A DNA stretch of 64,000 nucleotides from an uncultured Holophagaceae bacterium (GTDB lineage Bacteria > Acidobacteriota > Holophagae > Holophagales > Holophagaceae): positions 186,001 to 250,000 of the forward strand of contig CAIWKE010000028.1 of NCBI GenBank assembly GCA_903913215.1. The letters run 5' to 3'. The position numbers and the translations under genes are program-made. Below are positions 19,242-31,570 of the stretch, in pieces. The notes below the pieces were generated by a model. That model did no database searches, was not told where the DNA came from, and worked only from the letters and a program-made list of their open reading frames with translations. The number at the start of each line of letters is the position of its first letter. Within the stretch, counting starts at the first letter, position 1.

Positions 19242-19391
19242 TGAACCTCCAATAAGTGCAGACCCCGAGGGGACAAAAGCGGTTGCCGGGCGAACAGGGT
19301 CCCCCTCGCATTGAGGATCCCATGAATGGTGGAGCCAGGGCTCGGAAGGTTCCTTGGCGGTCTCTGGGGCTTGGCTCCCAGGCCCTGCTGC

Positions 19392-21395
<2,004 letters not shown>

Positions 21396-21469
21396 AGCCC
21401 TACAGGATCGCACCCGCAGGCCCTGGGCTCAAGCCTGGGTAAGCAACCCGGGCAGTTAAGAGCAGAAAA

Positions 21470-21572
21470 GATCACCACCAAGGCACCAAGGCACCAAGGA
21501 GGGAAGGGGTGTGGGCCACCGAGAATCCCCGTTTTTTGCTTTTCTTGGTGTCTTGGCGTCTTGGTGGTGATC
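21470..21572. repeat. CACCAAGG-type long inverted repeat, copy 2
   Basis: The left arm (21470-21500) runs GATCACCACCAAGGCACC and continues with CAAGG units; the right arm (21543-21572) ends CTTGGTGGTGATC and is nearly its reverse complement, with about three mismatches. The arms also contain a short tandem CACCAAGG unit. It lies between the 3' end of the second RND gene and the 5' end of aspS, so it could end efflux-operon transcription. Related in style to 4077-4134 and 29722-29766. Confidence 0.65.
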
Positions 21573-24500
21573 AGTTTTCAGTGCCAGCCCCGGTTTGGAC
21601 CTTCGCCAGGTTCGGTGCCCCCCGCCGGGCGGCGCGGACGCGGGCCCACCAGAGCTGGAAGCGGTCCATGTAGAGGTAGATGACGGGGGTGGTGTAGAGG
21701 GTCAGGAGCTGGCTGAGGAGGAGACCGCCCACAATGGCGATGCCCAGGGGCTGGCGCAGCTCAGAGCCGGTGCCCATGCCGATGGCCAGGGGCAGGCCGC
21801 CCAGGAGGGCCGCCATGGTGGTCATGGTGATGGGCCGGAAGCGCAGCATGCAGGCCTGGAAGATGGCCGCCTCGGGGGTGACCCCCTCCCGGCGCTCGAC
21901 CTCGATGGCGAAGTCGATCATGAGGATGGCGTTCTTCTTCACGATGCCGATGAGCAGGATGATGCCGATGAAGGCGATGACCGTAAGCTCCGTGCGGCAG
22001 GCCATGAGCGCCAGAAGGGCGCCCACACCCGCCGAGGGCAGCGTGGAGAGGATGGTCAGGGGGTGGATGAGGCTCTCGTAGAGCATCCCCAGCACGATGT
22101 AGACCGCGAACAAGGCCGCGAGCACCAGCAGGGGTTGGTTGGACAGGGAGGCCTTGAAGGCCTGGGCGGTGCCCATGAAAGTGCCCCGCAGGGTTCCGGG
22201 CATGCGGATCTCCTGCTGGGCCTTGTCGATGGCCGTCACCGCGTCGCCCAAGGCCACACCCATGGGCAGGTTGAAGCTGAGCGTCACCGAAGGCAGCTGG
22301 CCCTGGTGGTTCACGGAGAGGGGCGTGTTGCGCCGCTCCAGGGTGCAGAAGGCGCTGAGAGGCACCAGGCTGCCACTGGTGGAGCGCACGAAGGTGTAGC
22401 GTAGGCCATCCGGCGTCTGCATGAAGGGTGTGTCCACTTCCATGACCACATGGTACTGGTTCAGGGGCGTGTAGATGGTGGAGACGAAGCTCTGGCCGAA
22501 GGCTGCGTAGAGGGTGTTGTCGATGGCCGCCGGAGTGATGCCCAGGCGCGAGGCGGTGGTGCGGTCGATCTTCAGAGTGGCTTCCAGGCCCTGGTTCTGG
22601 AGGTCCGTGTTGACGTCCGCCAGCTGCTTCAGCGTCTTCAATTTCTGGAGGATCTTGGGAGCCCACTCGAAGAGCTCCCGGGCATCGTCCCCCTGGAGGG
22701 TGTACTGGTACTGGGAGCTGGAAGGGCGACCACCCAGGCGCAGATCCTGCACTGGCTGCATGAAGAGCGTGCCGCCGGGAATGTGGGCGGTCTTGCCCCG
22801 CAGCCGGGCGATGATCTGGTCGCCAGTGTCCTTGCGCTCGTTGTTGGGTTTCAGGGAGGCGAAGAGGCGGCCGGTGTTGCCACCACCCACGAAGGCTGTG
22901 ACGCTCTCTACCGCAGGGTCTTCCTGCACGATGGCCACGTATTGGGTCATGAGCTTTTCGAGGCTGATGAACGAGATATCCTGGGCCGCCTGGATGGAGC
23001 CCTGTAGGCGCCCCGTGTCCTGCTGGGGGAAGAAGCCTTTGGGGATGACGATATAGAGCCCGATGGTGGCCAGCATGGTGCCCAAAGCCACGGCCAAGGT
23101 GAACCGCTGGTGACGGAGCACCCAGCCGAGGGACGTCTCGTAGTGGCGCATGATCCACTGGAAGATGCGCTCGCTGAACTGGAATGCGCGGCCGTGCTTC
23201 TCCTCCGAGTGGGGCCGGAGGATGCGGGAGCACATCATGGGCGTGGAGGTCAGGGAGACCACCTTGGAGATGACGATGGCCACGGAGAGGGTGACGGCGA
23301 ACTCCCGGAAGAGCCGTCCCACGATGCCGCCCATGAGGAGGATGGGGATGAACACGGCGATGAGGGAGATGCTGATGGAGATCACCGTGAAGCCGATCTC
23401 CTTGGCGCCGTGCAGGGCCGCCTCCATGGGCTCCATCCCGTTCTCGAGGTGGCGGGTGATGTTCTCCACCACCACGATGGCATCGTCCACCACGAAGCCG
23501 GTGGCCACCGTGAGGGCCATGAGTGAGAGGTTGTCGATGGTGTAGCCCAGCAGGTACATCACACCAAAGGTGCCGATGAGGGAAATGGGCACCGCCACGC
23601 TGGGGATGAGGGTGGACCGTACACTGCGCAGGAAGACGAAGACCACCAGGATGACCAGGGCGATGGAGATGCCCAGGGCCATCTGCACGTCCTTCACGGA
23701 GGCCCGGATGGTACGGGTAGCATCGATGAGCACCTTCAGCTCGATGGTGGGGGGCAGCGAGGCCTGCAGCTGGGGCAGGATCGCGCGTACGCGGTCCACG
23801 GTCTCGATGATGTTGGCGTCGGGCTGGCGGAAGATCGGCACCATGATGGCGGGCACGCCATTGGAGAGGCCACCGTTGCGCACGTTCTCCACGCTGTCCG
23901 TGACCTCGGCCACATCCTCCAGGCGCACGGCCCTGCCGCTGACGTAGCGGATGATGAGGGGCTTGTAGTCGGCGGCGCCGTTGAGTTGGTCAGTGGTCTG
24001 AAGGGACCAGGTCTTGAGGTTGTTGCTGAGATCTCCCTTGGGCGAATTGAGGTTGGCCCCGGCGATGGCGGTCCGCACGTCCACCAGGCCCAACCCCTGG
24101 GCATTGAGGCGGCCGGGGTTCACATCGATGCGCACCGCAGGCAGGGCCCCGCCCCAGACGAACACCTGACCCACGCCGGGGATCTGCGACAGCTTCTGCT
24201 GCAGCACCGAGGAGGCGATGTCGTACATGCGCTCCCGGGGAATCAGCTTCGAGGTCAGCGCCAGCAGCATGATGGGCGAGTCGGCGGGATTCACCTTACG
24301 GTAGTTGGGATTGTTGGGTAGGTTGGCGGGCAGGTTGCCCCGGGCGGCATTGATGGCCGCCTGCACGTCGCGGCCCGCCGCGTCGATGTTGCGGTTCAGG
24401 TCGAACTGGAGGGTGATGTTGGTGGAGCCCAGGGAGCTGGCAGAGGTCATCTCTGTGATGCCCGCGATGCGCCCGAACTGCCGCTCCAGGGGCGTGGCCA

Positions 24501-24687
24501 CGGAGGAGGCCATGGTCTCCGGGCTGGCGCCCGGGAGGCCCGCCGAGACCTGGATGGTGGGGAACTCCACCTGGGGCAGGGGCGCCACCGGCAGGAACTG
24601 GTAGGCGATGGCCCCCAGGAGGGCCAGGGCCACCGTGAGCAGCGTGGTGGCCACCGGGCGGCGGATGAATGGCGTGGAGATGCTCAC
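21571..24687 (-). CDS. RND efflux pump inner-membrane subunit (MdtC-like)
   Basis: A 1038-residue proton-driven drug exporter of the HAE-1/MdtBC group. The N-terminal pattern FIRRPVATTLLTVALALLGAIA is diagnostic, the TM4 proton-relay acidic pair is in [14 protein letters not shown], and twelve membrane segments with two large periplasmic loops are visible. The start is GTG 24685-24687 (MSISTPFIRRP) with GGAGCAGGAAC upstream; longer in-frame versions add low-complexity sequence. It follows a second, distinct RND gene, as in mdtBC where the two subunits form a heterotrimer. The stop overlaps the inverted repeat by two bases. Confidence 0.88.
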   Translation of the reverse strand: MSISTPFIRRPVATTLLTVALALLGAIAYQFLPVAPLPQVEFPTIQVSAGLPGASPETMASSVATPLERQFGRIAGITEMTSASSLGSTNITLQFDLNRNIDAAGRDVQAAINAARGNLPANLPNNPNYRKVNPADSPIMLLALTSKLIPRERMYDIASSVLQQKLSQIPGVGQVFVWGGALPAVRIDVNPGRLNAQGLGLVDVRTAIAGANLNSPKGDLSNNLKTWSLQTTDQLNGAADYKPLIIRYVSGRAVRLEDVAEVTDSVENVRNGGLSNGVPAIMVPIFRQPDANIIETVDRVRAILPQLQASLPPTIELKVLIDATRTIRASVKDVQMALGISIALVILVVFVFLRSVRSTLIPSVAVPISLIGTFGVMYLLGYTIDNLSLMALTVATGFVVDDAIVVVENITRHLENGMEPMEAALHGAKEIGFTVISISISLIAVFIPILLMGGIVGRLFREFAVTLSVAIVISKVVSLTSTPMMCSRILRPHSEEKHGRAFQFSERIFQWIMRHYETSLGWVLRHQRFTLAVALGTMLATIGLYIVIPKGFFPQQDTGRLQGSIQAAQDISFISLEKLMTQYVAIVQEDPAVESVTAFVGGGNTGRLFASLKPNNERKDTGDQIIARLRGKTAHIPGGTLFMQPVQDLRLGGRPSSSQYQYTLQGDDARELFEWAPKILQKLKTLKQLADVNTDLQNQGLEATLKIDRTTASRLGITPAAIDNTLYAAFGQSFVSTIYTPLNQYHVVMEVDTPFMQTPDGLRYTFVRSTSGSLVPLSAFCTLERRNTPLSVNHQGQLPSVTLSFNLPMGVALGDAVTAIDKAQQEIRMPGTLRGTFMGTAQAFKASLSNQPLLVLAALFAVYIVLGMLYESLIHPLTILSTLPSAGVGALLALMACRTELTVIAFIGIILLIGIVKKNAILMIDFAIEVERREGVTPEAAIFQACMLRFRPITMTTMAALLGGLPLAIGMGTGSELRQPLGIAIVGGLLLSQLLTLYTTPVIYLYMDRFQLWWARVRAARRGAPNLAKVQTGAGTEN

Positions 24688-24702
24688 AAGGGCCGTTCCT
24701 GC

Positions 24703-24752
24703 TCCAGGCGTTCCGCCTGGAGGTAGCCGCCGCTTTCGCGGCGGTAAAGCCT
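24703..24752 (-). promoter_or_regulatory. Two strong hairpins between the RND genes
   Basis: Read on the coding (minus) strand, CCGCCGC-GAAA-GCGGCGG is a seven-pair stem capped by a GNRA tetraloop, followed at once by CTCCAGGC-GGAAC-GCCTGGAG. The second stem ends directly before the ribosome-binding region of the downstream RND gene. No T-run follows, so this is unlikely to be a terminator; it may set processing, stability or translation of the second subunit. Confidence 0.55.
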
Positions 24753-24778
24753 GGAGGGCTGATGGGGGGTCATGTTTT

Positions 24779-27700
24779 TTATTCCCGCACACCGCGCCAG
24801 CGGCGTGCGCGGCGAGCCAGCCGGTCGAAGGCAAGGTAGATGACCGGTGTCGTGTAGAGCGTCAGCACCTGGCTGAAGATGAGGCCGCCCACGATGACGA
24901 TGCCCAGGGGACGGCGGAGTTCGGCGCCGACGCCGGAGCCCAGGGCCAGGGGCACGCCGCCCAGCAGCGCGGCCATGGTGGTCATGATGATGGGCCGGAA
25001 GCGCAGCAGGGAGGCCTGATAAATGGCCTCCTCGGGGGGCAGCCCTTCCTTGCGCTCGGCCTCCAGGGCGAAGTCGATCATCATGATGGCGTTCTTCTCC
25101 ACGATGCCGATGAGGAGGATGATGCCGATGAGCGCGATGACGCTGAAGTCCGTGCGGCAGAGCATGAGCGAAAGCAGGGCGCCCACACCGGCCGAAGGCA
25201 GGGTCGAGAGGATCGTGATGGGGTGGATGTAGCTCTCGTAGAGCACGCCCAGCAGGATGTAGACCGTGAGCACCGCCGCCAGGATCAGCAGGGGCGTGTT
25301 GGTGAGGGAGGCGCCGAAGGCCTGGGCCGTGCCCTGGAAGCCCGTCTTGAGGCTGGGGGGCACATCCATGTCCTTGCGGGCGGTCTGGACGGCCTTGACC
25401 GCATCGCCCAGGGACATGCCCGGGGCCAGGTTGAAGGAGAGCGTCGCCGTGGGGAACTGACCCTGGTGGTTCACAGCCAGGGGGGCGGGAATGGCCTCGA
25501 TCCGGGTGAAGGCGCTGAGGGGCACGGCGCCTCCGGAGCTGCTGCGCACGTAAATGTTCTGGAGGTCTTCGGGTCGCTGGTAATTGGTGGGCTTGGCCTC
25601 CAGCACTACGCGGTACTGGTTCAGCTGGGTGAACATGGTCGATACCTGGCGCTGGCCGAAGGCGTCATAGAGGGCGTCATCCAGCATCTGGGGCGTGATG
25701 CCCAGGCGGGAGGCCGTGGTCCGGTCCAGGGTGAGACGGATCTGGAGACCGGCGTTCTGCAGATCGCTGGCCACGTCCCGCAGCTCCGGCAAGGTTGAGA
25801 GGCGCTCCACGAAGCGGGGCACCCACTCGCCCAGCTCCTTGGCGTCGGCATCTTCCAGGGTGTACTGGTACTGGGTGCGGCTGACCCGGTCTTCCACGGT
25901 CAGATCCTGGATGGGCTGCAGGTAGAGCTTGATGCCCTCCACCTTGGCCAGGTTCGGCTGGAGGCGTCGGATGACGTCAGAGGCGCTGAGGTGGCGCTCC
26001 TCCAGGGGCTTGAGGTTGATCTGGATCCGGCCGCTGTTGAGGGTGGTGTTTGTGCCATCGATGCCGATGAACGACGACAGGCTTTCCACGGCAGGATCCT
26101 TGAGGATCTCCGTGGAGAGGGCCTGCTGGCGCTCGGCCATGGCCGGGAAGGAGACGGTCTGGGGCCCTTCGGAGATGCCCAGGATGACGCCCGTGTCCTG
26201 CACTGGGAAGAAGCCCTTGGGAATGACCACGTAGAGCAGCACCGTGGAGGCGAGGGTGACCACGGCCACGAGGAGGGTCTCCTTCTGGTGCTTGAGGACC
26301 CAGGCCAGGGTGCGGCCGTAGAAGGCGATGATGCGCTGGAAGACCCGCTCCGAGGACTGGTAGAAGCGACCCTGCTCCTCTGGGGGCGTGTGCTTGAGCA
26401 GCTTGGCGCACATCATGGGCGTGAGCGTCAGGGACACGACGGCCGAGACCAGGATGGTGACGCTGAGGGTGACGGCGAATTCCCGGAAAAGGCGGCCCAC
26501 GATGTCGCCCATGAAGAGCAGCGGGATGAGCACGGCGATGAGCGAGACGGTCAGCGACAGGATGGTGAAGCCGATCTGGGCTGAGCCCTTGAGGGCGGCC
26601 TGGAGGGGCGACTCACCCTCCTCGATGTACCGCATGATGTTCTCGATCATGACGATGGCATCGTCCACCACGAAGCCGGTGGAGATGGTGAGGGCCATGA
26701 GGGTCAGGTTGTTGAGGCTGTACCCCAGCACGTACATTACGCCGAAGGTGCCCACCAGGGAAAGGGGCACGGCCACGCTGGGGATCACCGTGGCGGCCAG
26801 GGTGCGGAGGAAGAGGAAGATCACCATGACCACCAGGGCGATGGTGAGCATCAGCTCGAACTCCACATCCTCCACCGAGGCGCGGATGGTGATGGTGCGG
26901 TCCGTGAGGACGGTCAGCTCCACGGCGGCGGGCAGGGAGGCCCGCAGCTGGGGCAGCAGCTCCTTCACCCGGTCCACCACGGCGATGATGTTGGCGCCGG
27001 GCTGGCGCTGGATGTTGAGGATGACGGCGGGCGTGGTGTTCTTCCAGGCGGCGAGGCGTGCGTTCTCCACGTCATCGCTGACCAGGGCCACCTCCGAGAG
27101 GAGTACCGGGGCGCCGTTCTTGTAGGCCACGATGAGGGGCTTGTAATCCTCACTGGTGAGCAGCTGGTCGTTGGCGCCAATGGCGTAGGCCTGGCGCAGG
27201 CCGTCGAAGCTGCCCTTGGCCTGGTTCACGTTGCTGAGCGCCACGGCGCTGCGGACGTCGCCCAGGGTCAGACCCTTGGCCGCCAAGGCCGCGGGGCTGG
27301 CCTGGATGCGCACGGCGGGTTTCTGGCCGCCACTGATGCTCACGAGGCCCACCCCGGGCAGCTGGGAGATTTTTTGGGCCAGCCGCGTGTCCGCGAAGTC
27401 CTCCACCTTGGAGAGGGGCAGGGTTTTCGACGTGAGGGCCAGGGTGAGGATGGGCGAGTCGGCGGGGTTGATCTTGCTGTAGATGGGCGGATTGGGCAGG
27501 TTTGCGGGGAGGTAGGTGCCCGCGGCGTTCACGGCGGCCTGCACCTGCTGCTCGGCCACGTCGATGTTCAGGTCCAGCACGAACTGCAGGGTGATGACGG
27601 AGCTGCCACCGGAGCTGGTGGAGGACATGCGGTTCAGACCGGGCAGCTGGCCGAACTGGCGTTCCAGGGGGGCCGTGATGGCCGAGGCCATGACGTCCGG

Positions 27701-27865
27701 GCTGGCGCCGGGGTAGAAGGTGACCACCTGGATGGTGGGGTAGTCCACCTGGGGCAGGGCCGAGACCGGCAGCTGCCGGAAGGCCAGCATGCCCACCAGC
27801 AGCAGGCCCACCATCAGAAGCGAGGTGGCGATGGGGCGGAGGATGAAGGGCTTAGAAGGGTTCAT
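24779..27865 (-). CDS. RND efflux pump inner-membrane subunit (MdtB-like)
   Basis: A 1028-residue RND transporter, paralogous to its downstream neighbour. It begins [25 protein letters not shown], has the porter-domain pattern FPGASPDVM-like [25 protein letters not shown], and the TM4 relay pair in [14 protein letters not shown]. Twelve membrane helices are visible. The start ATG at 27863-27865 lies 13 bases after the fusion-protein stop, so the two are translated from one message. With the MdtC-like subunit it most likely forms a heteromeric pump, as known for E. coli MdtBC. Substrates cannot be inferred from sequence. Confidence 0.88.
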   Translation of the reverse strand: MNPSKPFILRPIATSLLMVGLLLVGMLAFRQLPVSALPQVDYPTIQVVTFYPGASPDVMASAITAPLERQFGQLPGLNRMSSTSSGGSSVITLQFVLDLNIDVAEQQVQAAVNAAGTYLPANLPNPPIYSKINPADSPILTLALTSKTLPLSKVEDFADTRLAQKISQLPGVGLVSISGGQKPAVRIQASPAALAAKGLTLGDVRSAVALSNVNQAKGSFDGLRQAYAIGANDQLLTSEDYKPLIVAYKNGAPVLLSEVALVSDDVENARLAAWKNTTPAVILNIQRQPGANIIAVVDRVKELLPQLRASLPAAVELTVLTDRTITIRASVEDVEFELMLTIALVVMVIFLFLRTLAATVIPSVAVPLSLVGTFGVMYVLGYSLNNLTLMALTISTGFVVDDAIVMIENIMRYIEEGESPLQAALKGSAQIGFTILSLTVSLIAVLIPLLFMGDIVGRLFREFAVTLSVTILVSAVVSLTLTPMMCAKLLKHTPPEEQGRFYQSSERVFQRIIAFYGRTLAWVLKHQKETLLVAVVTLASTVLLYVVIPKGFFPVQDTGVILGISEGPQTVSFPAMAERQQALSTEILKDPAVESLSSFIGIDGTNTTLNSGRIQINLKPLEERHLSASDVIRRLQPNLAKVEGIKLYLQPIQDLTVEDRVSRTQYQYTLEDADAKELGEWVPRFVERLSTLPELRDVASDLQNAGLQIRLTLDRTTASRLGITPQMLDDALYDAFGQRQVSTMFTQLNQYRVVLEAKPTNYQRPEDLQNIYVRSSSGGAVPLSAFTRIEAIPAPLAVNHQGQFPTATLSFNLAPGMSLGDAVKAVQTARKDMDVPPSLKTGFQGTAQAFGASLTNTPLLILAAVLTVYILLGVLYESYIHPITILSTLPSAGVGALLSLMLCRTDFSVIALIGIILLIGIVEKNAIMMIDFALEAERKEGLPPEEAIYQASLLRFRPIIMTTMAALLGGVPLALGSGVGAELRRPLGIVIVGGLIFSQVLTLYTTPVIYLAFDRLARRARRWRGVRE

Positions 27866-27878
27866 TCCGGTGCGCCGA

Positions 27879-29060
27879 TCAGCCCTTCTGGCCCGCAGGC
27901 TTGGGCAGGGCGACCTTGCTGCCGGGGCGCAGCTTCTCGAGGCCGTCCGTGACCACGGTCTCACCGCTGGCCAAGCCCTCGTTCAGCGCGGAATCATCCC
28001 CTTCAGTGCCCCGGACCTTGACCGGGCGCAGTTCCACGGTGCTGTCGGCCTTCACCACGTAGACGAAGGCGCCCTGGGGGCTGCGCTGGACGGCGGCGGT
28101 GGGGACGATGATGACGCCTTGCAGGGTGTCCACCAGCAGGCGGGCGTTCACGAACTGGTTGGGGAAGAGGGCGCGGTCGGCATTGGCGAAGAGGGCCTTC
28201 AGGCGCACGGTGCCCGTGGCGGGGTCCACCTGGTTGTCGATGGCGGCCAGGCTGCCCGTGGCGATGCGGGTCTTGAGATCGCGGTCCCAGGCTTCCACCG
28301 GGAGCTTGCTGTTCTTGGCGTTCTGGCTCAGCACCTGCTGGATGTTGTCGGCGGGCACGGCGAAGACCACGTTGATGGGCTGGATGGGCGCAATCGTCAC
28401 CAGGCCGTTGGCATCCGTGGCGTGCACGATGTTGCCCGCGTCCACCACGCGGAGGCCCACACGGCCAGCGATGGGGGCCGTGATCCGGCTGTAGACCAGG
28501 TTCAGCTTGGCGCTCTCCACCGAGGCCTGGTCGGCCTTGAGGGTGGCGGCGGTCTGGTCCACGGCGGAGCTCTGGGTGTCCAGCTGCTGGCGGGAGATGA
28601 TGCCCTGCTGGACAAGGCCCTGGAGGCGTTTGAGGTCCGCCACGGTGTTCTGGTAGTTCGCCGTGTCCTTGGCCAGCTGGCCCTCGGCCTGCATGAGTTG
28701 GACCTGGAAGGGACGGGGGTCGATCTCGGCCAGCAGCTCACCCTGGGCCACCATCTGGCCCTCGGTGAAGGCCACGCGGATCAGCTGGCCGTCCACGCGA
28801 CTGCGGACCAGCACGCTGTTGAGCGAGGTCACGGTGCCCAGGCCCGTGAGGTACACGGCCATATCGCCCTGGCGGGCCTTGGCCACGGTGACGGGCACGG
28901 CACGACCGCCGGGGGCGGCCACATCCTTCTTGCCACCCCGGGCGAAGAGGACCAGGCCCACCAGGGCGACGCCGCCCACGATGGCCCAGAGGCGCCAGCC
29001 TCGCAGCAGGGCGGGACGGTCGGAGTCCGGGGTGGAGAGAGGGGAGACGGGTGTGTCCAT
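27879..29060 (-). CDS. RND membrane fusion protein (MdtA-like)
   Basis: A 393-residue periplasmic adaptor that joins the RND pump to an outer-membrane channel. An N-terminal anchor helix ([21 protein letters not shown], about residues 23-43) is followed by the lipoyl/barrel-sandwich half [20 protein letters not shown], an alpha-hairpin with heptads (about 105-175), and the second lipoyl half [21 protein letters not shown], then beta-barrel and membrane-proximal domains. There is no lipobox cysteine, so it is anchored by the helix. No TolC-type gene is present in the window; the channel must be encoded elsewhere. First structural gene of the efflux operon, 71 bases after marR. Confidence 0.88.
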   Translation of the reverse strand: MDTPVSPLSTPDSDRPALLRGWRLWAIVGGVALVGLVLFARGGKKDVAAPGGRAVPVTVAKARQGDMAVYLTGLGTVTSLNSVLVRSRVDGQLIRVAFTEGQMVAQGELLAEIDPRPFQVQLMQAEGQLAKDTANYQNTVADLKRLQGLVQQGIISRQQLDTQSSAVDQTAATLKADQASVESAKLNLVYSRITAPIAGRVGLRVVDAGNIVHATDANGLVTIAPIQPINVVFAVPADNIQQVLSQNAKNSKLPVEAWDRDLKTRIATGSLAAIDNQVDPATGTVRLKALFANADRALFPNQFVNARLLVDTLQGVIIVPTAAVQRSPQGAFVYVVKADSTVELRPVKVRGTEGDDSALNEGLASGETVVTDGLEKLRPGSKVALPKPAGQKG

Positions 29061-29131
29061 GGGCTCAGGCCTTCAGGCAGGGGTCAGGGGCAGAAAAAGT
29101 GGCCGGGGCCCGGCCCGCGGGTTGGGCGGAG

Positions 29132-29629
29132 CTACAGTGCGATGGCTTCGGGTGTGGAGTCAGCCGCGTCAGGACTATCGATGAGCATGCTGTCGAGGTT
29201 GAGGATGACCCGACTGAGGCCCTGGCGCATCAGGTCCTGCTGGACGGGATCCAGGCCAGCTACAAGCCCTTCCCGGATGGCCTGGGCCAAGTCCTGCAGC
29301 TCCTCGGCCAGGGGCCGGGTGCTGGGCTGCAGGCTGATGAGGATGCGCCGACCATGCTTGGGATCTGCCTGGGTCTGCAGGAGGCCCCGGGCCACCATGG
29401 CCTTCACCACGCGGCTGGCGGTCGGATCATCCATCCAGACCAGCTGCGCCAGGGGATGCAGAGAGGTCGGCCCCTTTTCCAGGAGCACCAGGATCACCCA
29501 GAACTGCTGGAGGGTGAGGTCGTAGGGGGTGAGGCGGGTGGCCACCACGTGCTTCAGACGGCGCCGAACGGCCGCCGCCAGGGTGCCTAGGCCAGCATGA
29601 GTGAGGGTGTCGGGCATGGGTTCTTGCAT
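29132..29629 (-). CDS. MarR-family transcriptional regulator
   Basis: A 165-residue winged-helix regulator. The DNA-binding core is LTLQQFWVILVLLEKGPTSLHPLAQLVWMDDPTASRVVKAMVARGLL, followed by the wing ADPKHGRRILISLQPSTR, and it is flanked by helices for dimerisation. The start is taken as ATG 29627-29629 (MQEPMPDTLTHAG); a TTG nine bases upstream is also in frame. It is the promoter-proximal gene of the efflux operon and so most likely represses its own promoter until an effector (usually a phenolic or lipophilic drug) binds. Confidence 0.85.
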   Translation of the reverse strand: MQEPMPDTLTHAGLGTLAAAVRRRLKHVVATRLTPYDLTLQQFWVILVLLEKGPTSLHPLAQLVWMDDPTASRVVKAMVARGLLQTQADPKHGRRILISLQPSTRPLAEELQDLAQAIREGLVAGLDPVQQDLMRQGLSRVILNLDSMLIDSPDAADSTPEAIAL

Positions 29630-29721
29630 AAGCAACAATCCTGGGTTCTGGCAAGCCTCGCGTCAAGGGGTATGGCGGCCACCCCCTTAAAAAGGGTCTC
29701 CACCAGGCTCGCCAGGAGAAA

Positions 29722-29766
29722 CACAAAGGACACGAAGGCAGATTCCCTGCCTTCGTGTCCTTTGTG
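29722..29766 (-). terminator. Perfect 20-bp inverted repeat, copy 3 of the CACGAAGG family
   Basis: CACAAAGGACACGAAGGCAG (29722-29741) and its exact reverse complement (29747-29766) are separated by the five bases ATTCC. It lies 35 bases beyond the helicase stop and 93 bases before marR, both on the minus strand, so it probably ends helicase transcription. Downstream bases are not T-rich on the minus strand. Confidence 0.7.
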
Positions 29767-29800
29767 GCGCGTGGTTCAGCTGACTTGGGGCCTTAGGAAA

Positions 29801-31102
29801 TCACTTCCCACGGGCGCCGGGCCGGGCGCTGGGGCGACCGCCGCCGCTGCGAGCAGGGGCGCCGCCGGGCCGGGGGCCGCGAGCGGGGCCGTGACCACGG
29901 CCGCCACCCCCACCGCCACCCTGGCGGCCCGTCTGGATGGGCTCGGCGGGGATGGAGGGGTCCGGGGCATAGCCCTGGATGACATCCTTGGGCAGGTCCT
30001 TGCGGAGCAGCTTCTCGATGTCCTTGAGCAGTCTGTGCTCGTCCACGCAGACCAGGGAGAGGGCCTCGCCCTCGGCGCCGGCCCGGCCCGTGCGGCCGAT
30101 GCGGTGGATGTAGTCCTCGGCCACCTGGGGCAGCTCGAAGTTCACCACATGGGGGAGCATGTCGATGTCCAGGCCACGGGCGGCGATATCGGTGGCCACC
30201 AGGACGCGCACGTTGCCGTTCTTGAAGTCTTCCAGGGCCTTGATGCGCTGGGGCTGGCTCTTGTTGCCGTGGATGGCCATGGAGTTGATGCCATCCTTGT
30301 CCAGCTGCTCGGAGAGGCGGTTGGCGCCGTGCTTGGTGCGGGTGAAGACCAGCACCTGGCTCAGGTTGCGGCTCTGGATGAGGTGGGCCAGCAGGGCGCG
30401 CTTGCGCTCCCTGTCCACGGGGTGGACCACCTGGCGGACCAACTCGGCGGCGGTGTTCGTGGGCGTGATCTGGACCGTGGCCGGGTCCTTCAGGAACTTT
30501 GAGGCCAGCTGCTTGATCTCGTCCGTAAAAGTGGCAGAGAAGAGCAGGGTCTGCCGCTTGGCGGGCAGGAGGTTGAGGATCTTCTGGATGTCCCGGATGA
30601 AGCCCATGTCCAGCATGCGGTCGGCTTCATCGAGGATGAGCACGTCCAGGTGGCTGAAGTTGAGGTTGCCCTGCTGGTGGTGGTCCAGGAGGCGGCCGGG
30701 GGTGGCCACCACGATCTCGACGCCCGCGCGCAGCGCCTTGGTCTGGGGGTTGATGTTCACGCCGCCGAAGATGGTGGTGGAGCGCAGGGGGATGTACTTG
30801 CCGTAGGTGCGGACGCTCTCCTCGACCTGGAGGGCCAGCTCGCGGGTGGGCGTCAGGATGAGGGCGCGGATGGGGTGGCGCGCGGGCGAGGCCGAGGTGT
30901 TGGCCGAGGGGGCCAGCATCTGCAGCAGGGGCAGGGTGAAGCCCGCGGTCTTGCCGGTGCCCGTCTGGGCCCGGCCCATGAGGTCACGACCGGCCAGCAC
31001 CAGGGGGATAGCCTGCTCCTGGATGGGGGTGGGGTTTTCGTAGCCCTGCTCGCGTACGGCGCGCAGAAGCTCGGGCAGCAGCCCGAGGGTATCAAAGGAC
31101 AT
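29801..31102 (-). CDS. DEAD-box ATP-dependent RNA helicase (RhlE-like)
   Basis: A 433-residue RNA helicase that remodels structured RNA, for example in ribosome assembly or RNA decay. All core motifs are present: Q motif [14 protein letters not shown], motif I AQTGTGKT, Ia PTRELALQ, motif II LDEADRM, motif III FSATF, motif [10 protein letters not shown] and motif [12 protein letters not shown]. The C-terminal tail is rich in Gly, Arg and Pro ([19 protein letters not shown]), an RGG-like RNA-binding tail. This tail and the motif set fit RhlE best. AGGAG precedes the ATG at 31100-31102. Single-gene unit, with the perfect hairpin downstream. Confidence 0.9.
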   Translation of the reverse strand: MSFDTLGLLPELLRAVREQGYENPTPIQEQAIPLVLAGRDLMGRAQTGTGKTAGFTLPLLQMLAPSANTSASPARHPIRALILTPTRELALQVEESVRTYGKYIPLRSTTIFGGVNINPQTKALRAGVEIVVATPGRLLDHHQQGNLNFSHLDVLILDEADRMLDMGFIRDIQKILNLLPAKRQTLLFSATFTDEIKQLASKFLKDPATVQITPTNTAAELVRQVVHPVDRERKRALLAHLIQSRNLSQVLVFTRTKHGANRLSEQLDKDGINSMAIHGNKSQPQRIKALEDFKNGNVRVLVATDIAARGLDIDMLPHVVNFELPQVAEDYIHRIGRTGRAGAEGEALSLVCVDEHRLLKDIEKLLRKDLPKDVIQGYAPDPSIPAEPIQTGRQGGGGGGGRGHGPARGPRPGGAPARSGGGRPSARPGARGK

Positions 31103-31287
31103 GTTGTCTCCTGAATGGGCCCGCCCAGGGAACGTGTTCCGGGGGCCCGGTCAGGGCAGTCATGGGAATTTCGGATTGAGAAGAGGCGGAGACCGGGGGT
31201 CGCCTGCGATCACGAAGGCTTTACCTTACCACACTGGTCAGGATTTGGCCAAGGGGGGTGGGCTGGTCAGGTCTTGCGTTGAAGAAT

Positions 31288-31307
31288 GCGTACAGTATCC
31301 AGTACGC
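31288..31307 (+). promoter_or_regulatory. Candidate YefM operator
   Basis: GCGTAC and GTACGC are inverted arms eight bases apart, ending just before the antitoxin ribosome-binding site. YefM proteins are known to bind palindromes with a TGTACA-like core at their own promoter; the GTAC core and position fit, but the match is partial. Confidence 0.4.
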
Positions 31308-31318
31308 GAGGAGGCCCC

Positions 31319-31570
31319 ATGGATGCCATGAGCTACACCAATGCCCGGGCCCATTTCGCCGCCACGATGGAGCGAGTCTGCGAAAACCACGACCCCCTCA
31401 TCATCACCCGGGGCCAGGCTCCCTCCGTGGTCATGCTCTCCCTGGAGGACTACCAGTCTCTGGAGGAGACGGTTTACCTGCTCCGGGCTCCCAGGAACGC
31501 CCGGCGCCTCCTGGGTGCCATCGAGCAGTTGGAGGGAGGACGGGGTACGGTGCGGGAGTTGCCTGAATGA
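31319..31570 (+). CDS. yefM: YefM/Phd-family antitoxin
   Basis: An 83-residue antitoxin. It begins MDAMSYTNARAHFAATMERVCENHDPLIITRGQAPSVVMLSLEDYQSLEET, the classic YefM N-terminal DNA-binding and dimerisation fold; the C-terminal part (YLLRAPRNARRLLGAIEQLE) is the toxin-binding region. The ATG at 31319 has GAGGAGG at ideal spacing; ATG 31328 is a poorer alternative. Its stop overlaps the toxin start by four bases (ATGA), the usual coupling that makes antitoxin first. It probably autorepresses with the toxin as corepressor. Confidence 0.92.
   Translation: MDAMSYTNARAHFAATMERVCENHDPLIITRGQAPSVVMLSLEDYQSLEETVYLLRAPRNARRLLGAIEQLEGGRGTVRELPE

Noticed and set aside
21470-21500. Tandem CACCAAGG units as a CRISPR-like array
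   Set aside because: The units are eight bases, adjacent and without spacers; they are one arm of an inverted repeat. No CRISPR array or cas gene is present in the window.
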